A stretch of 64,000 bases of DNA, from positions 5,006,501-5,070,500 of the forward strand of contig CP114481.1 of the NCBI GenBank assembly GCA_027186245.1, given 5' to 3'. The stretch's first letter is position 1, and each line of letters starts with the position of its first letter. The notes under the pieces were generated by a model that worked only from the letters and a program-made list of their open reading frames with translations, ran no database searches and was not told the origin of the DNA. Position numbers and translations under genes: made by a program. This document shows positions 11,220 through 24,089 of this stretch, in pieces. The DNA comes from Coriaria nepalensis (lineage: Eukaryota > Streptophyta > Magnoliopsida > Cucurbitales > Coriariaceae).

Positions 11220-13310
11220 TATTGCTTGAGGTGGATCTTGAATAATAGTGCTGCCATCCAAAATCTTTCAAGCGGTAAATAAGCAACTTTGAAGCTGTTG
11301 TGGGCATTAGGTAATTGATCTCGGGTAAGATCGATTTTCGGTATCGTTTTCTACAATATCTTCTTTTGGGTTATAGCTATATTTGGTGATTATTGGCTCT
11401 GTTATTATAGATATTTGATTACTTCTTTACAACAATATTAAGTCTAATACTAAGTAATTATGGATGCTATTAAGAATATAATTAAGACTCCAATAATTAA
11501 TTTGACCAAAATTGTACCATTGATTGGGACTAATTTTAAGAGATTGATGCAAAAGATGACTTTTTTGCTTCAAACTTTGGAATTTAATGATGTGTTGAAT
11601 GATCTCAAACCCGAACCTCTAAAAAATGGTGATAAAGATAAAAATGAAAATTTGAAAAAAGATTATTGATTGAGTGAAGAATGATTGTTTATATCGTCAC
11701 TATATCTTGAACTTTCTCTCTATTGATTGTGTGATTTTTTCAATGGTGACTTTGCAAAAACCTTATTTATAGGATGCTATTAATAAAAAAATGTGAAGGA
11801 TGATGCTAGTGTTAAGAAATATGCATTAGGAAAAAAAAGTAGATTTTCAAATAAATGATGATAAAGTTGTTTCTAATCAAATGAATGAGTATAAAAAGAT
11901 AGTTAATGATTTGACTGCCGAGCGTATTAATCTTCCTGATATATTTGTTGCTCGTGCATTAATTTAAAAACTCATGCTTCATGGATTGCTTATAAAACAT
12001 CTCTAAAACATAAAAGGAAAGAAATGACTTTAGATATTGTAGTTGTTCATATAAAGATCAAGGAGGGAAAATGTTTCATGGATTGCTATTTTTAGGGAGA
12101 ATGGTGCAAAATCCAAAATTAGGAAAACTACCGGTAAGGCTAATCTAGTAGAATCAAGTTCCAATAAAAAGTTTGGAAATCAAGATTTTAAGGGGTCAGA
12201 TGTCAAGAAAGGGATTCAGAAGAAGAATGAAACTTATTTCGTCTATGGGAAGCCTAGACACTTGTTGTGCAATGTAGGCACAAAAAGGGAAACCAAGAGA
12301 AACTTAAAAACCAGGTTAACCTTCTTGAATCTGACATTGTGGTTGTTGTTATTCCAGAAGTGAACCTGATCAGCGATCCTCTAGAGTGGGTTGTAGACCT
12401 TGGTCCTACCAAGCACATCTGTGGAGACTGCAACTTGTTTGCGACGTACAAACCCATTAAGGGGGAGCAAGTTTATCTTGAAAATTCTCGTGGAACCCCA
12501 GCTTTTGTGAAGGGAAAGGTGATGCTAAAAATAAGTTTTGGAAAATAGTTATCCTTAACTTGAGTCCTCCATGTCCCTGAAATTAGAAGAAATCTTATTT
12601 CTGCTGGCTTGTTGAATAAAGCAAAAATCAATATAGTAATTGAATCTGCTAAGATTATGCTTACTAAACATGAAGTGTTTTTAGGAAAAGGATATTCTAA
12701 GAATGACTTGTTTGTTTTAAATGTTGTTGCTCATGAAATTAATGAAATTTATTCTTCCATTTATATTAATTTTGTTGTTTTATGGCATATTAGATTAGGT
12801 CATACTAATCTTGGTTATATTTAAAAAAATGGAATATTTGGTCTAATTAAGAAGATTAGAAACTCAAAATTTGATTAATGTAAAAGTTGATTAGAGTCAA
12901 AATTCACTAACAAGTAGCTAAAGAATATGAGCTTCTATCCCTTATAAATAGTGATATAAGTGATTTAAAAAACTCAATATCAAGAGGTGGTAATAAATAT
13001 TACATAACCTTCATGGATTACTACAGTCGATATACTAAGGTATATCTACTATCATCAAAGGATGAAGCCGAAAAGGTTTTCATCAGTTATAAAACTGAAG
13101 AGAAAAACCAATCAAATAAAAAGATTAAAAGACTTAGAACTGATAGAAGTGGCGAATACGTATCAAATCCTTTTCAAGAGTTTTGTTAAGAAAATGGAAT
13201 TATTCATGAAGTGGCTGCTCTGTATTTACCCGAGTCGAATGGAGTAGCTGAAAAGGAAGAACATAACACTAAAGGAAATGATGTTGATTGGATTTGGTGC
13301 ATTCGTTGGC
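11220..13310 (+). mobile_element. Truncated Ty1-copia retrotransposon (gag to integrase)
   Basis: Fragments appear in copia order on the plus strand. A gag start is at 11460-11669 (GTNFKRLMQKM). A decayed zinc-knuckle region is at about 12235-12290 (FVYGKPRHLLC). Protease-like sequence with a WVVDLGPTKHICGDC motif is at about 12387-12435. The pre-integrase motif LWHIRLGHTNL is at about 12780-12812. Integrase core with TFMDYYSRYTKVYLLSS is at about 13008-13055 and LRTDRSGEYVSNPFQEFC at about 13135-13188. Stops and frameshifts are frequent. The homology stops in integrase at about 13290, so reverse transcriptase, RNase H and the 3' end are missing. Positions 11220-11459 look like untranslated leader. 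No flanking LTR pair was found. Confidence 0.85.
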
Positions 13311-13960
13311 TTGTGTGGAAGAAGCGATTTTATGATATTTATACACATTATTCAATAATAATATATTCAAAATAATTATAAAGAAAAATATCACTTTTAT
13401 TAATTTCATTAAAACAATATTTATCATATACTTTTAGGATACCATATTCAATAATTATATTACTAACATGATACCTCATAAGAAACCTAAAAGAAATTCT
13501 TCCGAAAGAAATTCTCGCAAATAAGGAGTAAGTTGTATTCTCCCAAGTCATGGTTCATTTCGAGATAATCTACTGCACAGTAGAGGGGTACTAAGTAAGT
13601 TTTTGGTTGTAAATTGGATGCGGATGCACATTAATAAAAATATGAGTAGGACAGGTTTAAAAAACATTTCTTGGGTTGTCTGGGATTCTTCTTCTTCTTC
13701 TTCATATAATTTTGCTATCTTTCCACATTTTGATATCAAAGAAAATTGAAAATAAAGCATAAGAGAATAATAAATCAATCTCAATCCATATTTTTGGAAA
13801 TGATAGAAGCAATTGGATTTAGAGGATTTGAGCCAAATTCCGGCTTCAAAACAGATTTTAAAAGATGCACACTACAATAACACAGTTAAAGGGGAACCAA
13901 AAGATTTATATTAAAAAAAAAAAAAAAAGGAGGAAAAAGAAAGAAGAGAGAGAGCCATAC
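13310..13960. other. AT-rich spacer without a supported gene
   Basis: Short frames only. A (TTC)n microsatellite lies at about 13686-13703, a long A run at about 13913-13929 and a GA-rich stretch follows. Nothing here joins convincingly to the neighbouring exon-like segments. Confidence 0.5.
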
Positions 13961-14023
13961 TTTGTGAAGATGAAAGTTTATCCCCTCCACATTTTAAAGT
14001 GATATCACTAGGCAATCCTGCAC
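13961..14023 (-). pseudogene. Exon-like 63-bp fragment, gene unknown
   Basis: On the minus strand a CTGCAG acceptor is followed by 63 nt that are open in one phase (AGLPSDITLKCGGDKLSSSQ) and end at a GTATGG donor-like site. This has the shape of an internal exon but is short. It cannot be joined in frame to the terminal exon-like fragment at 10447-10518. It could be chance. The family is not recognised. Confidence 0.2.
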
Positions 14024-14350
14024 CTGCAGTGCAGAACATGCAAAAGAATAAAAATCAAATCTTATCATAAATGGATAGTGTTGTGGTTGGGGATCAATGG
14101 AGAAGTAATTTGGTTATATATCTTACTCGTGAAAGGAAAGTTTTTGTAATTTGAGGAGAGGAGGGGAGGGGAGAGATGATTAGTGCGTTGTGCTTGTCTT
14201 TTTGGGTAACATTTTGCAAGATATAGACACCATTCCATTTCCCCTTTTTTAGTAATTATTGATTTCAAAGTGGACATAATTTGGGATCCTCTACAAAATC
14301 TTATTTACACAAGTGTTGAATATATTTTTCTTGTTACACAACCAAAAAGA

Positions 14351-14432
14351 GTCGCTTTGGCCGAGTGGTTAAGGCGTGTGCCTGCTAAGTACATGGGGTT
14401 TCCCCGCGAGAGTTCGAATCTCTCAGGCGACG
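14351..14432 (+). tRNA. trnS-GCU: tRNA-Ser (anticodon GCT)
   Basis: The 82-nt sequence folds as a class II tRNA. The acceptor stem is GTCGCTT/AGGCGAC (one T-G pair) with discriminator G. The D-arm begins TGGCCGAGTGGTTAAGGC, the anticodon stem TGTGC/GTACA encloses loop CTGCTAA (anticodon GCT), a long variable arm follows, and the T-arm is GAGAGTTCGAATCTCTC. Internal RNA polymerase III A-box (TGGCCGAGTGG) and B-box (AGTTCGAATCT) are intact. No intron is present. CCA is not encoded, as expected for a nuclear gene. It reads AGC and AGU codons. Confidence 0.96.
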
Positions 14433-14618
14433 ATTACGATCTTTTTTGTTTTTTATTTTTAATATACAGTTTTTTCTGTCTAAAACTCTCTACTCTCTAA
14501 AACTCTCCGCCATTTCTTCCTATTAATCCCTCTCTTTCGCACTCTCCTTCTCAGCCTGGTGGTGGCGCCATTGCCGAACTTTTCCTGTGTTTTTCAGCGC
14601 GAAAACAGCATCTCCACC
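14433..14618 (+). promoter_or_regulatory. Short promoter and leader of the RETICULATA-type gene
   Basis: Only about 185 bp separate the tRNA 3' end from the first ATG of the downstream protein gene. The space holds a TATA-like AATATACAG at about 14459 and a CT-rich leader (CTCTCTACTCTCTAAAACTCTCC, 14487-14509). The protein frame stays open upstream of the ATG to about 14559, but that part starts with GTG and is most simply 5' UTR. Confidence 0.4.
14441..14447 (+). terminator. RNA polymerase III T-tract terminator
   Basis: A run of six T starts about ten bases after the tRNA-Ser 3' end, the usual pol III termination signal. Confidence 0.7.
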
Positions 14619-17513
14619 ATGTCCGTTTGCACTCCTAGCTTTCCCCTCCCTCACCACTCCACCATCTCTTCCGGCGGCCAACATGACCTCCTTCCGGTTG
14701 TCGAACTGAGGATTTCAGGCTGCTTCGGAAACCCTTCTTTTGAATCCACTAAATCATTCAACGTGATCTCCTTGCAACATTCATCCTTCGGTAGCCTTCG
14801 GAATAGACTCAGCTGCACTAGGTCTGATTCGGTTGTAACGACGTTCCAGACGTCGGAGGGAGGAAAGACCGTGAGCTCAGAGGCGTCCAGGGTTTTGGAG
14901 AATGGTTCTGAGCCGATAATGGACGGTGATGGTGGCCGTGGGAACAGAGGAGACAATGATTCATCTGGTGGTGGGGGTGGCGGCGGCGATGGTGGCCGTG
15001 AAGGTGGTGGTAACGAGGGAGAGGAAGAGTTTGGGCCGTTGTTGAAGTTTGAGGAAGTGATGAAGGAGGCGGAAGGTCGAGGAGTTAATCTCCCTTCCGA
15101 TATGTTGGAAGCCGCCAAGACCACTGGGATTCGGGAAGTCTTTCTCCTTCGGTACTTGGATCTGCAGGTAGACGAAAATCCCTCCTGAAGCCATGTGAAC
15201 GTAGGAATCGATTTGCATGATAAATCTCTTATCATACTTTCAATGAAAATTATGGTTGCATTTCTTTTGCTTGTCTCGTTTTGTATTAGGGATTACAAAT
15301 GTAGGTATTATAAAATAAAAATAAAATTTGAAGGTTTATTATTATTAATAATCATGAAAATCTTGCTTTTTGATTGTTTAATTGCAGGGGTCAGGTTGGC
15401 TACTTGGCTTTTTGATGAAGTACTGTTCCATGCTTCGGAACAGAATGTTAGCTGATCCTTCTTTTCTTTTTAAAGTCGGCACAGAGGTTCATTTTTTTAT
15501 ACTTGACCGTCAATTCAGTTCAAGTAGAATATATCAAAGTGTAATAGAATGTGAGCTGGATTTATAGGTCCTATATCTCATCACTTGCAAGACCCTGCTT
15601 GAACTGTATTTCTAATCACCATTGAAACTTACTCACTTTCTGAGCTAGTTGTTTTGATATTCGAACTTGAATTGTAGCATGTGTAATTCTGTGTTGTGGA
15701 GATGCGATAAATCAGATTCTTGACATTCATTTGTTGTGATGCAGATAGTAATAGATTCATGCTGTGCTACATTTGCTGAAGTTCAGAAAAGAGGCAAGGA
15801 TTTCTGGGCAGAGTTTGAGTTATACGCTGCTGATCTTTTGGTCGGTGTGGTTGTTGACATTGCTCTGGTTGGCATGTTAGCACCCTATGCTCGAATGGGG
15901 CGCCAATCGATACCAAGAGGTTTATTTGGACAGATGCAACATGCTTGTGATTCTCTTCCTAGCAGGTTCTACTCCTAATTCCATACCTATTTTGTCTTTT
16001 ATGTATAAGTCCTAGATAAGAGATATCTTGAATTACTGATTGGCTCTTTTGAGCCAGGAAGTTAGATGCACTACGAATTTAAGGAAGGTATTGGATCGAG
16101 ACTTGATATTTGCATTCTACTAGTAAGTCAGTGTTACTGCTAAAGTATTTTGTTATATACCCTTCATTAGCTATTCCTCATAACCCCCTCAAGTGATATC
16201 TTATAACTATCCCCCAACTGCTATACCATACCCCAGAATGCCTATTGCTCCTCAAGCTCGCAGAATCTAATTTCCCGTCTATCTTTTTCTAGACTTTAAG
16301 GCCACGATACTCTGTCCTTCTTGCTTATAGGATCTCATTTGTAGGGGAAAAAACTCTTCTCAGGTTCTAATCTTCTTCTTCTTCTTCTTTTTTTTTTTTT
16401 TTCTTTTCTTTTCTGGAAGTGTTTTTGAAGCTGAAAGGCCGGGGTGTAGGTTCTCAGTGAAGCAGCGAATTGCCACTTATTTCTATAAGGTACTATATGT
16501 TTGTAACTTCTATAAGGATTGAACATCGAATTTGGAAAGAGAGCAATTTTAAGAGGCGGGTGTGGAGTTCTCCTGTCTTCTTCACTTATCAGTTGTTTCA
16601 TTTTCACGTCTTTTTGTTATAAATGCAGTATTCCATACCATTTTGTTACTCTTTTTCAACTCATTACCATGCCTGCCTATATTTAGGCTCTAATTAATTT
16701 ATTTGTTCCTCTATATAATCCTACCAATTTTTTTTTTTTTGTATGCCGGTCATTTTGAACACAGGGTGTTTTGTATGGATCAGTGGGGTTTGGATGTGGT
16801 CTGATTGGGCAAGGCATTGCAAATTTTATTATGAATGCAAAACGGTACAGTTCTTTTTGGATAATTGAAGAAGTTTAAATCTTACCATTTCTTCTCTGTG
16901 TACTTGCCCACATGATGTACATTTGTGCTAGAATTCTTCCATTCTTTTACTAGTTTTGCTAACCCTCTGATCTTTATACTCAAACTCAGGAGCATGAAGA
17001 AATCATCGGAAGCGGACATTCCCATACCACCTCTCGTGCAGAGTGCTGCTCTTTGGGGTAAAACTTATTCAAAATTGAGAATTTATTCTTGCCTTTTGAT
17101 CGTTCAGTTGTTCTTCATCTATTCTTCTATCTAACACCAAAATATAAGCAATTTTTATCCTCAAGGGAAAGTACACATATATATATAATATTTTTTTTTT
17201 GTTTTTTTTTGTTTTGGGGGTGGGGGTTCAAAATGGTTATTCTTATAACTATGGAGAAGGGCATGATTTTTGCAAGTTGTGCCTGTTTATATCATACTTA
17301 TCTGTTCACTGAAATGCAGGTGTTTTTCTTGCCGCGTCTTCCAATACTCGATATCAAATCGTGAATGGACTAGAACAACTGGTCGAAGCATCTCCTCTAG
17401 CAAAACGGGTACCGCCGGTTGCAATGGCTTTCACCATAGGTGTGCGATTTGCAAACAATATCTATGGCGGTATGCAATTTGTTGATTGGGCGAAATGGAG
17501 CGGGGTCCAGTAG
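14619..17513 (+). CDS. RE: RETICULATA / LCD1-type chloroplast protein, 7 exons, 426 aa
   Basis: The family (DUF3411) consists of plastid-targeted, probably envelope membrane proteins. Loss of RE/LCD1 gives reticulate leaves with dark veins and fewer mesophyll cells; no enzymatic reaction is known. Exons: 14619-15167, 15388-15486, 15745-15965, 16420-16489, 16765-16844, 16990-17057, 17320-17513, summing to 1281 nt. The N-terminal ~90 residues are rich in Ser, Pro and hydroxylated residues and fit a transit peptide. Residues ~103-140 form a Gly/Asp/Glu-rich low-complexity linker. The conserved core starts LLKFEEVMKEAEGRG and runs to the C-terminal VRFANNIYGGMQFVDWAKWS. Hydrophobic stretches (LLVGVVVDIALVGMLAP; VLYGSVGFGCGLIGQGIANF) are plausible membrane segments. 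All introns are GT-AG and phases agree. The core is closer to RE than to distant RER paralogues, but this is from family knowledge, not alignment. Confidence 0.93.
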
Positions 17514-17940
17514 GAATTCTAACTTGTATCCTTTATTTTTATTTTATTTTTTCAAGTCTTTATAACGCTTAGAAGCATTTCTATTCCACTTTTCCCTCCA
17601 AAAATAGAAAAAAAATTATAATTTATTATTGTTGAAAGTATAAATTCATGAACATTATTATGAGCATCATATCTTTTCATGAATAGAGAAGATTTCAATA
17701 ACAGCATATTTTGTGCTTATATCTTCCCCCACATAATGTTAGAAAATCCAGTAACAGGTGCATCTGATATAGCATTTGAAACTGTAGTTTGTGTAAATAG
17801 TTCCCTTTAGTTATATTGTTGGGTCAAATTAGAGTACAAATCTCCGAGAAGCTGTAGTGCAGCTTCACTACATTTCGATCATTCGGTTAGTTAAGAGTAT
17901 TATTTTAAGATAGCTTATTATTCTAAACTTAAATCCAGAG
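17514..17940. other. RE 3' UTR and spacer
   Basis: T-rich sequence follows the RE stop codon, with AATATGAG-like and AATAGAGA signals but no clear polyadenylation site. No other feature is visible before the caulimovirid-like sequence begins at about 17944. Confidence 0.4.
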
Positions 17941-17943
17941 CTA

Positions 17944-19285
17944 GTGCTGGGGTTAAGTCATCCATATTTATCCGGAGAATGCTCTTGTGAAGGTGTGTGC
18001 CAGAATTGTTCCATTAATTCTGTAATCAGAATAAATGGACTCAATATTAATATTTTGAGTCAAGAAAAAAGAGGTGTGCTTGAAATTCTCTATAACATTG
18101 TAGATCGAAAAATAAAAATCAAGCTGATAAAAGGCATTGATGAAAAATGAGTAAGCCTTGAAGAAAAGAGTAATTTAAAGTAGAAAATTGAAGAATGAGC
18201 TTCTCAATACTCTATTACTATAATTCAGAGAAGACACTCTGAAAGAGGGAAGCGTAAAAGAGAATCGTCCTTAGAAGATCATAAATTCAAAGTAAATCTC
18301 ATTAAGAAAGAGGTCAAAAGACTAAAGGCTAGGGTTTCTAATTTGGAAACCATAGATAATATGAGGATTTTTTATAATACTCATTCCTCTCTAAAGGAGG
18401 AATTATTACAGTGGGATAATCTTCTATTGGCAACAAACACCTTTCAGCATATTCTGCCACAAACTTAGAAGCATAAACTAAGGTTCTGAGTCTTCTGTCT
18501 CAACCTAATCTGACATCGGTTAATCAAGTTGAGAGAGTAGTTTCCCAGAACTAGTACTCATATTACTATTGTGGTTAATATTGAATATACCTTAAAGACT
18601 AAGGCTTTGATTGACTATGAAACTGACATGAATTGCATCGAGAGAATGATACCCTTTAGATACTTTTCTAAAACAACTTAGGTTCTTAATGCATCTCAAT
18701 AGACCAAGCTACTAATTGAATACAAGCTGCCAGATGTTATGATGTGCAACAATGGAGTTTGTTTTCAAATGTCATATATCATGGTAAAGAACCTAGTACA
18801 AAGGGTTGTTCTTGGGAATCCCTTTTTGCATATCTCGTGCCCCATTCAACAAATCAATGATCAAGGGATTCTAGCAGAAGTTCATGGTCATAGGTAAATT
18901 TCAAGTTTTCTCAAAGATCAAAATACCATGATGTTAACATGGTAAAATCCCAAATTAACCGGAAAGAGAGATTTCTACTCTCGCTTCAGCAGGAAATTAC
19001 CTCCAAAAAAGAGAGGATTTAGATCTTGAAAAGAAGTTCCAATTTTAAGATTATGTTGAAGTCCCTAATACTTTCTGGAATAGAAAACACCACGTGGTGA
19101 CCTTATGAGCCATTATTCTTACAGAAGGATATCCCACAAAGACTAGACCAACATCTATGAATTTTGAGATGATCTGTAAGGAGATACAAGACCTCATAAA
19201 AAATAGTGCTAATCAGAAAAACTATAGTCTATAGAGTTGCATTGCATTTTATGTGCAAAATACAACAAAATTAGAAAAAGGAGTA
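17944..19285 (+). mobile_element. Endogenous caulimovirid (pararetrovirus) remnant, left part
   Basis: This is plus-strand sequence of a decayed plant pararetrovirus integrant. 17944-18150 is an open frame with a Cys-rich segment (GECSCEGVCQNC). About 18230-18460 encodes a lysine-rich, coiled-coil-like stretch. About 18590-18850 resembles the viral aspartic protease, with a decayed active site (ALIDYETDMNC) and a flap and GNPFL region. About 19210-19285 is the start of the reverse transcriptase region. Many stops and frameshifts are present, so it cannot be expressed as an intact protein. It continues at 26810 after an insertion. Movement protein and capsid regions upstream are not seen. Genus is inferred (florendovirus-like endogenous elements). 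Confidence 0.75.
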
Positions 19286-20789
19286 TTGTTAGGAATTTAT
19301 GAATATAAAGCAGTAGTAATAATATATCCTAATTATAGCATAATTCTATAAATCTATATCAATCATACAACGTTTATATACATATATAATTATTTTATAG
19401 AAAGTACAATAAATCGCATATAATTAAAACTAAATATTAGGTTAAAGGGTTACCAATCTTGATGAGCAAATTACTTCAAATCTCCTCTATGCAATCTGAT
19501 TATACGGAAGATAAAGAAGCCCATATGTTCGTCCTCTAATCGAAATCTACATGATCCAGTTTACTCAATTTATTTTCTACCTAAAGATTCAACTCATGAA
19601 TCAAAAGGCTCGAGAAAAGTGATGGAAAAATTCCTCTCTTTCTCACTCTGAGTTTCTGCCAAGAGGAGGGGATATCACTTATGATTTTCGGCCATCCTAA
19701 TTGAGTATTTATAATGTACCATTAGCTTTAAGGTTTCCTTAAACCAATTAAATAAACAATGGGTCAAAACCCATATGCTATAGTCGGCCACTCCACGGGC
19801 ATTAACTCATAGATATTAATTAACCATTTGATTAAATTTGACACATGAAAATCTAATTAACAATTCAACCCATTAACCATTTAATATATGATTATAAGAT
19901 GAACTTTTAAGACACTTTTATAATTAAATAAAAGTTTATTTATAATTTATTAATTTTTAATTAAATTAATATCATATTTAATTGTGCTAACAGTACTGCA
20001 TGACATTAGATTTAACAAACCAATAATTATAATTTTTCATATAAGTTAAATTATCATTTTACTCTTAAAATAGAAAGAGTATGTTTTTCCTTTTTCTCCA
20101 ATAAATATAAACTGAGTTATTATCGAATATCATCATGGCGGTATAAGGATTTCATAACACTTTATGATTTAAAATAATTTTAAAATTAAGTAGTTAACTT
20201 AATTATCTCAAGATTAGATAAGTTAAACCTCCAAGTCAATATTGACTTGGAGCAAAGTGTTAAAACTATCAGGGAGATGAGAAATATCATCTTCCAAAAG
20301 AATCTCTTATGACTTTTATTTGCAATAAATGATCCCTCAATCTTGCCAATATCCTGACATGTCCTAGGGTATAGTTTAACTGTTAAACCATAATAGACAA
20401 ATCATATGAAGCATTATATCATTAATGAACATCGACAATAGATTTATATAAATTCTTTTCATGCCATACTACTTTGCTAAGATTATTTGTTCAATAAAGA
20501 GTATAATTCATATGATATATTTCTAAATACGGAAGCGATGAATTTCATTTTGCTCACTAACAACTTTCATGTACAATATTTTATACTCAACGGTTCACCC
20601 CGTGTTCATGCCATACTAACAACTTTAGTTAAGGTTAATTGAAATGATATCAAAGTATAAAACCTGACACATACGATTTAATGGCAATCTCTAGTTTAAA
20701 GACCACATATAATCTAGTCACTATATAATTTTCATTAATAGTCAGTATTAATTACTATTGAGAATTATCTAAGTGTCGCGTACAATACC

Positions 20790-22071
20790 TATTACACAAG
20801 AAACAATCTGCAAGTCTACGGTGTCAAGTTTTAGTATTTTTTGTAAGAAAGGATGTCAAGTCCACATGAATTGAACTTAATAAGTACCGTGATTAAAATA
20901 ATCATAATTTTGTCTAAAAAATGTAAATCAAATAAAGTGATCAAATTTAATAAACAAAAATTGAAAATAAACTACTCCTAATTGCAAATTCTAAAGAATA
21001 ATCTATATGAGAAAAGTCTAGAGGATGATTTCACTTAACTTTCAAATATATTATTTTGCTAATAATTTATCCTGATTGGTTTTTCATAATTTATAAGTCA
21101 AGAATTCTAATTTATTTATACTCCCTTTTTTAAATGTCAAGTGAATTTACTCCTATTTTTTTATTTCAATATCTCTATTCCAAATCAGGAAAACAAGAGT
21201 TCATTAAGATCTTTAATTCGCTAATAACGACTTCAAAAAAAAACTATAGGCTCTCTCAAACTCTATAATTCCTAAGTAGTATTATTCTATAGTCAATTCT
21301 AGAACTCCCTCTCTTAAGTGTCGAATTTTAGATACCAAATAAACCAATTAGTGGCCAAGTAATTGAGGAGCATTAAGACAATAATAACACAAATAAATCA
21401 AAAACCTCATGAGAATAAATTAACAACTTAAAAATATAGTATCTAAGTCAAGCTACATCAATTCCCTAGCAAGAAATAATTTAGTTCATGATAAAAGAGA
21501 ATAAGTACATAAACATTGTTAGGGATAGAGGAAAAGAAGAAAAAAACTTATTTGTAATTGATTCTTGATCTTCTTTTTCATGCTCTTCTCTCTTCTCCCA
21601 TGTGTTATCCCTCCAAACCCTTGTCAAAAAGTCCCTCAAAACATCCATAAATGACCTATTTAAAGCCAATCCATGTTCTAGGTCAAAAGATGTCAATTTT
21701 GGAAAGTTTGGGAAGTTTCGCAAAATCCTGCTACAGACGTAGCGTTACAATACTAGCCATGTAGCGTCCTGACGCTACACCTTATGTCCACATGTGTTTT
21801 CTTCATTTCTTTCAGCGCGTAGGCGCCACTCTTGTTGCTTAATGACATTTTTGGCTTCTAAAGTACGGTTTTGAACCTCCAAAGTGTTGCCTTCTTCTTG
21901 CTTAATTTTCAGATCAACCTCCAATTGTCCCAATTATTACTCATGTATCATCACCTTGCTATCCTACAACAAACGCATGAAAACAATCATAAAAACAACT
22001 AAAATATCTCAAGAACTAACAAATCATCTACCTTTAGACGTATTTAAATATTGAGTGAAATTCACTCATCA
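20790..22071 (-). repeat. 3' LTR of the nested gypsy element
   Basis: It aligns with 25086-26362 throughout, starting with CAAGAA, CTGCAAG and GTCAAGTTTTAGTATT and ending in GTGAAATTCACTCATCA. A shared AGCGCGTAGGCGCC-like GC-richer block (about 21813) becomes AAGCGCCTAGAGGCC in the other copy. The two copies differ by many scattered substitutions and small indels, so the insertion is not recent. Confidence 0.85.
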
Positions 22072-22086
22072 AATACCCCCAAACTT
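22072..22086 (-). other. Polypurine tract of the nested gypsy element
   Basis: On the minus strand AAGTTTGGGGGTATT directly precedes the 3' LTR start TGATGAGTG, the usual place and composition for the plus-strand priming tract. Confidence 0.75.
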
Positions 22087-24089
22087 AACCACTTTTTTAT
22101 CCTCAAGCAAATAGAAAAGATAAAACTAAAATTCTTATCTATGCTACTTTCATAGGGAGTCACGCTGACATTTAGCATATGGCACAAGCCTTTAAACCCT
22201 TAGGTGTCCTTAGTGGATGAGTTTTGTCTTTTGAGGGTTTACCAGAACGACACTCACAAATGTTTATTCTCAATCAAACAAGATGTATCACTTAGAATTT
22301 CCTAATAAAAACTAATATATATCATAACCACTAGTACTAAACTAAAATAATGTCAATCAATAAATGCATCATGTATAGTGTGAGCAACCATGCTCATTGT
22401 ATCTTAGCTAAAAAGTGACTACACCTCAATGTCATAGATAAAATTCACCTCAACTTTAAGTCTCACTAGATTTCACTCTTTTTTTTCTTTTCACCAAACC
22501 TAAGTTGTCACTTTCATTAAGCATATGCGAATAGAGTTATGTATAGGAAGCAAAATATATCGCATATGAGACTCCCAAAGAAAATATTATAATCTGTATA
22601 TAGATCTCATGAAAGAAATTAAGTACTAAGAATGTAGAAAAAGCACATTATTATCTTCACTTCCATATAGAACTTTCCAAAAGATCTGTTGGGTCTTTAG
22701 TGGGATGTAACATAAGGCTTGGGTAAAGGGTATGAAAAACCATATAAGACTTATCAAGAATTTTGAGATTACACCAAGATAATTACTTAAAATTTTATAA
22801 TGACATGATTGACTCAAACTACTACATTCAGTGCCTAAACTTCTTGAATTTTGTACTTCACTTTTTGACATCACATGAACTAATTACTTTTTTTTAACAA
22901 ACCAATTATGTATTTAGTCGTAGTTCAAACATATATCGAAGACCTTGATAAGGCTGTCAAGCACCTTTGAGGTTTTCCTTACCAACTAACTATGTATCAA
23001 TAAATATTTTTTTAATAATTTTTATAGAAAAAGCACACTAGATACACTTCCTTACCTTGGAACCCACCACTTTTAAATAATAGAGCTCAGTTATAAATTA
23101 TATTTTATAGTAATTATCTTAGCTTGATCCCAAAGTTATAGGATATGGATTGAATGAGGTTAATTGGGAAATGGATAATGTGGTTGATGAAAGAAAATAC
23201 TATAGTGTTTGGCTTCGAAAGGGCTAATGGTGCACACACATGGTTGGGAAAAATAAAACTTGATCGAAGATTTAAGTATATATAGCCTAGTGTCATATAT
23301 AGAGGTCTATCCAACTAAGAAGCAAAAGCAAATAATATGGTACCTACTATAGAGAATAATTCGTTAGCATTCAATACAAAATCTAATGAGATCATTTGAT
23401 GAATGAAAAGGGAATATTAATGTGGATCTTTTTGAAAATCTCTAAGATCTTGGCAAACTTCTCATTAAGCTTTTTCTTGTGAAATCTCTGAGGGTAAAGA
23501 AGTGGGGTTGTAAGAATAAGAGGATTATTTGGAAATGAAATAGATTTAGAATGAGTGCTCTATTTATTCTTTTCTTGTTGCATCTCTTTAATAATAACTC
23601 TCTCCTTATACATGTTCCCATAATCTTCTTTGTCGCTTCTCAAAGTAACTTCCTTACATTGTTCTTTTGGATTAACCTATGTGTCGCTAGGAAAGTGCCT
23701 TTTTTATAGAGAACTTATAGTAGTTGCCAATTACCTCATTTGTACCTTAAGAGATTTCATTGTTGCTCCCATGTTAGTCATATGGGTCTTCAAGTTATCC
23801 AGTCTTACTTCATTCCTATTAAAATGCAACCTTGTTTCTGAAATAAAACTATCCAAAGGGTCTTCAATTGATGACTTCTTCTTAATAGGTTGGTCATTAA
23901 TGCCAGACGGAGGTTGTATAACATTCTTATTGTTGCTATAGGAGAGATTCTCATGATTTCAGAGGCTTTGATGATAATAATTAGGCAGATTGTTTCCTTA
24001 GGAGTTGAAATTGCGATTGTTCACATATTGAGCTTATGTTGGACTCAACTCAACTCCAACTTGTGTCATGGAAGTAGCAGCTACTGTCT

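Noticed and set aside
14651..15235. 194-codon open frame on the minus strand opposite RE exon 1
   Set aside because: It is antisense to a conserved plastid-protein exon; its Pro/Ser-rich content is the mirror of the Gly-rich linker.
23630..23941. 103-codon plus-strand frame inside the gypsy element
   Set aside because: It is opposite to gag and downstream internal sequence of the element and has no independent support.
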